From: SCRT01 sp036379455
GTDB lineage: Bacteria > Pseudomonadota > Gammaproteobacteria > Nevskiales > Nevskiaceae
DNA: 26,167 nt
NCBI GenBank assembly: GCA_036379455.1
Contig: DASVGQ010000018.1
Span: 1-26,167 of the forward strand
Direction: 5' to 3'
Position 1 is the first letter of the stretch. Each line of letters starts with the position of its first letter. Positions 6,272 through 14,260 of the stretch are shown piece by piece. A model generated the notes under the pieces. The model had not been told where the DNA came from. It searched no databases and saw only the letters and a list, made by a program, of their open reading frames with translations. Position numbers and translations under genes: made by a program.

Positions 6272-8854
6272 TCAGCGCGCCACCACACGCCGGTAGCCTC
6301 CCGCGATGAGTGCCGCGATGTCGAGCTGCAGCGACGCCAGCCGCGCGTGCGGCGGATAGGCGAGGTACATCGACTGCCATACCGGCTGCCACTTCTCCTT
6401 GAAGGCGCGCAGGCCCTTGTAGTTGTAGAACCGGCTGCCGTGCTCGTAGGTCAGTCGCGCCAGCTGCTCGCTGGTCGACGCCCACGGCGTGTCGCCGACG
6501 CCCGCCAGCGGCGCCATGCCGAGGTTGAACCACCGATAGCCGCCCTTCTGCGCCTCGAGCATCAGCTCGACGAACAGGAAATCCATGGTGCCGGATGGAG
6601 CGTCCCGGCGATGGCGCATGAGGTCGATCGAATACTCGTCGCGGTGCCCGTAGCTGGGTACCACGCTGGCAAAGGCCAGCAACGCACCGTTGGCGTCGCG
6701 CACCACGGCCACCGGCGCGCGCTGCAGATAGGGCTCCGAGAAGCAGCCGAGCGAGAAGGCCTTCTCCGCCGGCCGCTCGCCGAGCCAGTCGTCGGATACG
6801 GCGCGCAGTTCCGCCATGAGGGGCGCGGCAAGCGGCGGCGTCTCCAGCGCAAAGCGCATGCCGAGGCGACCAGCGCGATTGACCGCGCTGCGCTTGTCGT
6901 CATTGCTCTTGCCGCGCATGGAGAAGACGGACATATCGACGCGCCCGCTCTCGCCGAGCTTGAACAGCGCGAAGCCGCAGTCGAGGTAGTCCGACAGATG
7001 CGCCGGTCCCACCTGATAGAAGGCGGGCGTGCAATGCAGCGACTCGGCGAAGCTGCGGAAGTCGGCGATGGCCGCGCGGCGCGCCGCGTCCTCGCCGGCC
7101 GGGTCACCGAGCGCGATCAGGCGGTTGTGGATCGCCGCAAAGCCGATCATGGTGGAACGGTTGGCGCCGTAGCGGATGATCTTGTCACCCAGCAGCATGA
7201 GGTGCGAACCGCTGTTGGAGCCATGCTGCGTGAGCCAGTCGACGAGCGCGTCGAGATCCTTCTCGCTGGGGCGCTCGAGCGCCGGCCGCGGCCAGCGTGG
7301 CCAGCTCCAGATGACGAACACGATCACGCTCACCAGCGCGATCAGCAGCCCGCGCAGGAAGCGCATGCCGTTCGGGCTCGCGGCGATGCGCAGCACGTTC
7401 GCGCGATGCGCCGGGTAGAAGGCCTCGCCGATGACGAAATACACCAATAGCGCGAGCCCCAGCGCCGCGATCCAGTGCCATTCACCGAGCTGGCGCGCCA
7501 GGCTGCCGTGCTCATCGAAGGCCGAGCGGTTGAGCCACAGCACCACCGCGACGACCACCAGCACCAAGCTCGAGCCCCAGTCCAGGCCCCGCAGCAGGCC
7601 GAAGATGGCGCCGGCCAGCAGCAGCCCCAGTGCCATCCACAGCGCGCGGTTGAGGCGCAGCGACAGCCCGCGCGCGACGAACACCAGCGCCACGCCGACC
7701 ACCACGCTCGCCATGTGGCTGGCCTCCACCGTACCGAGCGGCAGCCATGCGTGCAGGATCCGGCTGTGCGCCAGCAGGTTCGGGAAGGCCGCGCCGCCGA
7801 GCAGCACCACGCCGCTGGCAGCCGTGAGCCAGGCCAGCGCCTTGATGCCGAGAAACACCGCGCGCTCCATCGGCCACGCGAGCAGCTGCATGGCCGCACG
7901 GCCCGGGCCCGGTCGACGCACCGTACGCAGCTCGTCTGCGCTCAGCGTCAACGCCACCAGCAGCGGCACGAGGTAGTAGGCGACGCGATACAGCACCAGC
8001 GCCGCGACCACCGGGCCCGGCTCGGCGCCCTGGAACGCCAGCAGGCCGGCAAAGGTCGCGTCGAACACGCCCAACCCCGCCGGCACGAGGCTCGCCACCC
8101 CGAGAATGGTCGCCAACGCGAAGGCCGCGGCCACGGTCGCCGGCGAAACCTGCACACCGACCACGGCGAGGCTCGCCCAGACCACCGCGCCCGCCACCGC
8201 CCAGTCCGCCAGCGACAGCGCGAGGAAGCCGAGCGCACCGCCCGGCCCGATCGGCGCGATGGCCCGCAGCCGGCCCACGTGCAGGAAGCGCGTCGTGGCG
8301 AGTACGGCGTAGGCCGGCAGGTAGAGCGCGGCGACCGCCAACACCGCCAGCACCACGACTTCCGGGACCGGCGTGGCGGACAGCAGCGCCGGTTGCCGGA
8401 TAAGCGCCGCCCACGCCAGCACCGACAGCCCCAGCGGCGCGGCCGCCACCACCAGCAGCGCGTAGCGGATGGCGGTGGCAACCTCGACCCCGCCGCGCGT
8501 GAGCAGCAGCACGCGCAAGCTGGAGCCGGCCATGCCGCCCACGTTCGCGACGTTGTTGATGCCGTTGGCAAGGAAACCGATGCGCAGCGCGCGCGGCGCG
8601 CGAAACGGCACGGCTACAAGCCGGGCGGCCAGCACGTCGTAGGCGGACATCACCGCAACGCCGACCAGGCCGCCGAGCGCGAGGAGCAGCAGATCACCCG
8701 GCGACACCGCCGCCAGCGCGCGCTGGATGGCGCCGAGGTCCATGCGGCGCGCCGCGGCCAGCAGCAGCGCCCCCACTACCACGATCAGGACGATGGGGAC
8801 GACGCGGCGCAGGCGTTCCCACGCCGGAACCGGCTCTTCGCCGCGGGTACTCAT
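6272..8854 (-). CDS. mprF: Bifunctional phosphatidylglycerol lysyl/alanyl-transferase and flippase MprF
   Basis: This is an inner-membrane protein of 860 residues from the ATG at 8854, within the usual MprF size. An in-frame GTG at 8878 would add 8 residues, but AGGAAG lies 11 nt before the ATG and nothing similar precedes the GTG. The N-terminal half is a series of hydrophobic helices of the LPG-synthase TM/flippase domain, including FLANGINNVANVGG. From about residue 529 the soluble DUF2156 (GNAT-like) aminoacyl-transferase domain begins with PSEKDL. Its hallmarks are DLMRHRRDAPSGTMDF and, near the end (about 809-826), FYNYKGLRAFKEKWQPVW. MprF transfers lysine or alanine from aminoacyl-tRNA to phosphatidylglycerol and flips the product outward, lowering negative surface charge and giving tolerance to cationic peptides. 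The amino acid used cannot be told from sequence. An alpha/beta hydrolase gene follows. Confidence 0.93.
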   Translation of the reverse strand: MSTRGEEPVPAWERLRRVVPIVLIVVVGALLLAAARRMDLGAIQRALAAVSPGDLLLLALGGLVGVAVMSAYDVLAARLVAVPFRAPRALRIGFLANGINNVANVGGMAGSSLRVLLLTRGGVEVATAIRYALLVVAAAPLGLSVLAWAALIRQPALLSATPVPEVVVLAVLAVAALYLPAYAVLATTRFLHVGRLRAIAPIGPGGALGFLALSLADWAVAGAVVWASLAVVGVQVSPATVAAAFALATILGVASLVPAGLGVFDATFAGLLAFQGAEPGPVVAALVLYRVAYYLVPLLVALTLSADELRTVRRPGPGRAAMQLLAWPMERAVFLGIKALAWLTAASGVVLLGGAAFPNLLAHSRILHAWLPLGTVEASHMASVVVGVALVFVARGLSLRLNRALWMALGLLLAGAIFGLLRGLDWGSSLVLVVVAVVLWLNRSAFDEHGSLARQLGEWHWIAALGLALLVYFVIGEAFYPAHRANVLRIAASPNGMRFLRGLLIALVSVIVFVIWSWPRWPRPALERPSEKDLDALVDWLTQHGSNSGSHLMLLGDKIIRYGANRSTMIGFAAIHNRLIALGDPAGEDAARRAAIADFRSFAESLHCTPAFYQVGPAHLSDYLDCGFALFKLGESGRVDMSVFSMRGKSNDDKRSAVNRAGRLGMRFALETPPLAAPLMAELRAVSDDWLGERPAEKAFSLGCFSEPYLQRAPVAVVRDANGALLAFASVVPSYGHRDEYSIDLMRHRRDAPSGTMDFLFVELMLEAQKGGYRWFNLGMAPLAGVGDTPWASTSEQLARLTYEHGSRFYNYKGLRAFKEKWQPVWQSMYLAYPPHARLASLQLDIAALIAGGYRRVVAR

Positions 8855-9113
8855 GTCGATGGAATCTTCCTGCCCCACGCCAGACGCGCCGAACGCGCGT
8901 CGGCCGCACGCAGCCGCCTATGTTAGCTGTGCGTCTCCCCGCGCAACGCCGGCGCCGTCAGCAGCCGCCGGCGCGCCGGTTGTTGCTCGCGCACGTCACG
9001 CGGCGACGCCGGAGAAGGACTGCCCGTGTCCGCTTGAGCGCGACGCGCGCCCGCTGCCTGCCGCAATCACCGCCGGGGCGCGCGCTTCCGCGGCCTCGCG
9101 CGCCCCCGTCGTT

Positions 9114-9893
9114 TCAGTCGCGATAGGAGCGATCGAAGCGGTCCAGGCGCCGCAACAGGCCGGGCCAAAGCAGCTCCTCGGGACCCTTCTCGAGCGTTCC
9201 CTGCCGCAGATCCTCGCGGCTGCGCGCGAGCACCGCGTCGGGAATCCGCGACAGCGGCGCGTCGTCGCCCTGCGCCAACACCTGGATGCGGCAGGCGGCG
9301 CACAGGAAGTACATGTTGACGAAGGCCTCGGCGACGCTCGCACCGACGGTCAGCAGCCCGTGGTTGCGCAGGATCATGAAGCGCTTGCTGCCGAGGTCGT
9401 GCTGCAGCCGCGGCTTTTCCTCGTCACGCAGCGCGATGCCCTCGTAGTCGTGGTAGGCGAGCGAAGTGAGCGGCACCATGGAATGCTGCGACAGCGGCAG
9501 CAGCCCGCGCTTCTGCGCCGACACCGCCACGCCGTAGACCTCGTGCACGTGCATGACGCAGGCCACGTCCGGGCGCGCGGCGTGAATGGCGCTGTGGATC
9601 GTGAAGCCGGCGGGGTTGACCTCATAGGGCGAGGGCATGAGCTTGCGCGCGTCGAAGTCGATCTTCACCAGCGAGCTGGCGGTGATCTCGTCGAACAGCA
9701 TGCCGTAGGGATTGATCAGGAACTGGCCTTCCTCGCCCGGCACGCGCGCCGAAATGTGGGTGAACACGAGGTCATCCCAGCGGTACATCGCCACCAGCCG
9801 ATAGGCGGCCGCGAGGTCGACGCGCGCCCGCCATTCTTCGGACGAAACACGAGCCCGTACGTCTGTCGTTGCCGCCTTCGTCGCCGTTTCCAT
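9114..9893 (-). CDS. Class II aldolase/adducin family protein
   Basis: This 259-residue cytoplasmic protein has the class II aldolase fold. The zinc ligands are H115 and H117 in VMHVHEV and H178 in RNHGLLTVG. FTHISARVPG (44-53) and FLINPYGMLFDEI (58-70) are the usual substrate-loop motifs. By eye, the glutamate that serves as acid/base in fuculose-phosphate aldolase (E73 in FucA) falls at G96 in the NPAGFTIHSAIH segment. That is typical of the broad adducin-like branch, whose members are often not true sugar-phosphate aldolases. A strong ribosome site (GGAGGT on the minus strand, 9897-9902) supports the ATG at 9893. It is divergent from the NUDIX-MBL gene with 172 nt between starts. The substrate is unknown. 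Confidence 0.87.
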   Translation of the reverse strand: METATKAATTDVRARVSSEEWRARVDLAAAYRLVAMYRWDDLVFTHISARVPGEEGQFLINPYGMLFDEITASSLVKIDFDARKLMPSPYEVNPAGFTIHSAIHAARPDVACVMHVHEVYGVAVSAQKRGLLPLSQHSMVPLTSLAYHDYEGIALRDEEKPRLQHDLGSKRFMILRNHGLLTVGASVAEAFVNMYFLCAACRIQVLAQGDDAPLSRIPDAVLARSREDLRQGTLEKGPEELLWPGLLRRLDRFDRSYRD

Positions 9894-9896
9894 GAC

Positions 9897-9902
9897 ACCT
9901 CC
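9897..9902 (-). promoter_or_regulatory. Strong ribosome binding site of the aldolase-like gene
   Basis: The minus strand reads GGAGGT here, 3 nt before the ATG at 9893 (4 nt if GGAGG is taken as the core). It is one of the few full Shine-Dalgarno matches in the left half of the window. Confidence 0.65.
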
Positions 9903-10065
9903 ATCGATGCTCGTGACGCGGCCCCGCGCCGAAGACGCAGGGATCCTTCAACGCAGTGACAACGCGGTGGCCGCGTTCGTTGCACGGCCTGCGTCCAACG
10001 ATCCCCGCATGCCGCGCCACCGCGCCGTACCCAATATCGCGCAATGCGGCTAGGCTGGTGGCGTC

Positions 10066-11436
10066 ATGAGCGCAAACTCGAAGATCGCCGATGCGGTCAC
10101 CGCCGTCGTCACCGTCGGCGATGAAATCCTCATGCTGCACCGCAACCCGGCGCTGCACGCCTTCGCGGGCTTCGAGGCCTTTCCCGGCGGCCAGGTCGAT
10201 CCGGACGACGAGCGGCCCAGCGTACTGGCGCTGCCGGCGGGCGGCGACATCCTGCCCGCGCACGTCAACGCCATGGCACGCGAGCTGCGGGAAGAAACGG
10301 GCTGCGACCTGCCGTCGCTGGCCGACTCGGGCGAACTCGAGGAGTTCAGCGAGATCGGCTACGCGTTGACGCCTGCCTTCGTGCGCCGGCGCTTCTCGGC
10401 GTGGTTCTATCGCATCCGGCTGTCGCGCAAGCCCACCCTGCAGGTGGACGCGGCCGAACACACCGGCACGGGCTGGGCCTCGGCGGCCGACTGGCTGCAG
10501 CGCTACGAACAGGGCGCGCTGCTGCTGGCGCCGCCCACGCGCTTCGCGCTGCAGGAACTGGCGGCCAACCCCCACGTGCGCGCGCTCGGTCGGCTGGATT
10601 CCATCGCGCGCGCGCCCAAGGGACTGACACTGAGCGAGATCACCGTCGTGCGTGGCGTCACGATCATCATGGTGCGCTCGAACACGCTACCTCCGGCGCA
10701 GTACACGAACTGCTTTCTCATCGGCAACGGCGGCCCCGGGGCGCCGCGGCTGCTAGTCGACCCCTCGCCCTGCGACGACGCGGAGCTGGAACGTCTCGCG
10801 ACCCAGACGGCGGGCCGCTTCGACGCCATCTTCATCACCCATCACCATCCGGACCATCACGAACGCGCCGACAAGCTCGCGCGCCGCTGCCGCGTGCCGG
10901 TATGGCTCAGCGCCGACACGCATCGGCGCATCGCCGGCTTCCATCCGCGCTTCTTCGAAGGGCTTTCCGTTCGCGAGCTGGCTGACGGCGAAGTCGTGAC
11001 CCGGTGGTTGGATCATCCGGTCCGCGTGCTGGCGGTGCCGGGCCACGACGCCGGCCAGCTTGCGCTGATCCCGGACAACCGCGCGTGGTGCCTCGTCGGC
11101 GATCTCATCCAGGGCATCGGCACGGTCGTCATCCAGGCGCCGGAAGGCGACATGGCGCGCTACTTCGCCACGCTCGAGAAGGTCATCGCGCTCAGGCCCC
11201 GGGTGATCTTTCCGAGCCACGGCTTTCCGCTCGGTGGCACGCACTACCTGCAGGCGGCGCTCGACCACCGGCGGCTGCGCGAGCGGCAAATCCTCGAGTT
11301 GAGCCGTGATGGCGCGGACGAGGATGAAATCCTGACGCGCATCTACGCGACGACCCCGCCCCCGCTGCTGCCCTACGCGCGCCTCAATATCCGCAGCCAC
11401 CTTGCCAAGCTGCGGGCGGAGCACGCGCTGGCGTGA
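10066..11436 (+). CDS. NUDIX hydrolase fused to a LACTB2-like metallo-beta-lactamase domain
   Basis: One 456-residue chain carries two hydrolase domains. Residues about 8-170 are a NUDIX domain: FPGGQVD (39-45) and the box core RELREETG (72-79), with about 29 residues between the GG and the REL instead of the usual dozen or so. Such an insertion resembles NUDT19-like CoA diphosphatases. Residues about 195-455 are a metallo-beta-lactamase domain with H259, H261, D263 and H264 (THHHPDHH), H327 (PGHDAG), D346 (VGDLIQG) and H385 (PSHG). The helical tail, with HRRLRERQIL, resembles human LACTB2, a glyoxalase II-like endoribonuclease. All metal ligands are present, so both halves look active. The shared substrate is unknown; a nucleotide- or CoA-linked ester is one guess. 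The start ATG at 10066 is preceded by a TAGGCT -10-like box (10051-10056). Confidence 0.88.
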   Translation: MSANSKIADAVTAVVTVGDEILMLHRNPALHAFAGFEAFPGGQVDPDDERPSVLALPAGGDILPAHVNAMARELREETGCDLPSLADSGELEEFSEIGYALTPAFVRRRFSAWFYRIRLSRKPTLQVDAAEHTGTGWASAADWLQRYEQGALLLAPPTRFALQELAANPHVRALGRLDSIARAPKGLTLSEITVVRGVTIIMVRSNTLPPAQYTNCFLIGNGGPGAPRLLVDPSPCDDAELERLATQTAGRFDAIFITHHHPDHHERADKLARRCRVPVWLSADTHRRIAGFHPRFFEGLSVRELADGEVVTRWLDHPVRVLAVPGHDAGQLALIPDNRAWCLVGDLIQGIGTVVIQAPEGDMARYFATLEKVIALRPRVIFPSHGFPLGGTHYLQAALDHRRLRERQILELSRDGADEDEILTRIYATTPPPLLPYARLNIRSHLAKLRAEHALA

Positions 11437-11459
11437 GGCGCCAAGCGCTGCCCCCCGCA

Positions 11460-11475
11460 GCGCCGGGAACGGCGC
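11460..11475. terminator. GC hairpin with GGAA tetraloop after the NUDIX-MBL gene
   Basis: GCGCCG-GGAA-CGGCGC is a perfect 6-bp stem closed by a GNRA-type tetraloop, 23 nt after the NUDIX-MBL stop. Without a T-run it may act as a 3'-end stabiliser or a weak terminator. Confidence 0.35.
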
Positions 11476-11551
11476 CGGGCGGAGTCGCGGCAACGAGCGC
11501 ATGCGGCGCGGCGCGCCACAGGACTGACCGAAAGGGCGCACACAAGCTGGT

Positions 11552-11569
11552 GGGCACGCCCCCGTGCCC
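11552..11569. terminator. Hairpin between convergent genes
   Basis: GGGCACG (11552-11558), a CCCC loop and CGTGCCC (11563-11569) form a perfect 7-bp stem in the gap between the convergent NUDIX-MBL and lytic transglycosylase genes. It is symmetric and could end transcription from either side. No T-run is seen on either strand. Confidence 0.4.
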
Positions 11570-11587
11570 GCAGGCTCGCCTGGTTCC

Positions 11588-12171
11588 CTAACCGGGGCTC
11601 CAACGCGTGTTCAGCGCCCGCAGCACCTTCCACGGATAATCGGCGCGTCCGTAGGAGCCGTTGTAGCGCGCCAACGCTTCCACCCAATCACCGCGGCTGC
11701 GGTCGAGGTAGTAGCGGAGCACGGTGCAGCCCATGCGCAGGTTGGTGCGCAGATCGAACAGGTTGCCGCCCGGATCGCCGGCTTCCTTGAGCCAGAACGG
11801 CATGATCTGCATGTAGCCGCGCGCGCCGGCCGTCGACAGCGCAAAGCGCTCGAAGCGACTCTCGATGTTGATGACCGCCAGTACCAGCTCGGGAGAAACG
11901 TCCGCCCGCCGCGCCTCGGCGTGCAGCACGCGCAGGAACTCGATGCGCTGCCCCGGATCCGGCAACGCGTTGGGCACATAGCGCTGCATGCGCGCCGCCA
12001 TGTCGACAAACCACACCTGTGCCACATAGCGATCGTCGAAGCCCGCGGGATCGGCGACCGCCTTCTGCAGGCGTGCCAGCAGCGCCGGCTCCGGCTCGCC
12101 GGTCGGCCCGGCGTAGGCGGCCGGCAGCGTCGCCGCAAGCGCCGCCGCCACCAGCAGGGCGGCGAACAGCC

Positions 12172-12175
<4 letters not shown>
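11588..12175 (-). CDS. Lytic transglycosylase, SLT domain, exported
   Basis: This 195-residue protein has a signal peptide of about 22 residues (MRLFAALLVAAALAATLPAA then YA|GP), so it should act on peptidoglycan in the periplasm. The SLT domain shows E105 in INIESRF as the catalytic acid, GYMQIMP (120-126) and ALARYNGS (167-174), the standard three motifs. It cleaves the MurNAc-GlcNAc bond to leave 1,6-anhydroMurNAc. I see no lipobox cysteine at the cleavage site, so it looks soluble rather than a lipoprotein. The GTG start at 12175 overlaps the proS stop (GTGA), so the gene is co-translated with proS. The protein is compact, a single domain with only a short N-terminal region. Confidence 0.92.
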
Positions 12176-13872
<1,697 letters not shown>

Positions 13873-13905
13873 CGGGTCCGTGCATTCGAGCAATGGAAGC
13901 CGCGT

Positions 13906-13911
13906 AGTTTA
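13906..13911 (-). promoter_or_regulatory. -10-like box upstream of proS
   Basis: The minus strand reads TAAACT, 33 nt before the proS ATG. No convincing -35 is visible at 15-18 nt, so it is a weak candidate. Confidence 0.28.
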
Positions 13912-13915
13912 GGGC

Positions 13916-14182
13916 ATGGCGGGAACGCTCACGGCGTCCGTGCGATGCGCTCTACCGGATCGCGCGGTCGTGCGTGAATCACACGACCCGGCAGTCGCCG
14001 GCCGGCTTCGACTTCTATCGCGGCTGGCTCAAGAACAGGGCTTCAAGGTGACGCGCAGCAAGGCCACCGGCAAAGGCCTCAAAGACGACCTGACGCGTGG
14101 GCACACCGGCCCCGCCATCCGCCTCGAGTTTGAGGCGAACTTCCGGCATAGCCACTACAAGGTGGAGATCGAAGTCGACTGA
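13916..14182 (+). CDS. Small orphan ORF, possibly frameshifted
   Basis: I do not recognise this gene. The open frame gives 88 residues ending FRHSHYKVEIEVD. Its last 48 codons have coding character: by my count 42 of 48 end in G or C, as expected here. Its first 40 codons do not (about 25 of 40). A second frame, open until TGA at 14049-14051, is strongly G/C-ending over the preceding stretch (27 of 29 codons) and reads from GTG 13974 as NHTTRQSPAGFDFYRGWLKN. The likeliest original gene therefore runs from about 13974 to 14182, about 69 residues, with a frame change near 14030-14050. That would be a broken gene, a base error, or less likely a recoding site; I see no slippery heptamer. Strand and neighbours (convergent with secA, divergent from proS) give no hint of function. 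Confidence 0.4.
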   Translation: MAGTLTASVRCALPDRAVVRESHDPAVAGRLRLLSRLAQEQGFKVTRSKATGKGLKDDLTRGHTGPAIRLEFEANFRHSHYKVEIEVD

Positions 14183-14260
14183 CTCCCGCGGCGGGCTGGC
14201 CGATCACGCCTTGTCGCGCATCCGGCGCAGCCCAGGACGCGCGCACGCCGCGAGGCTCGC

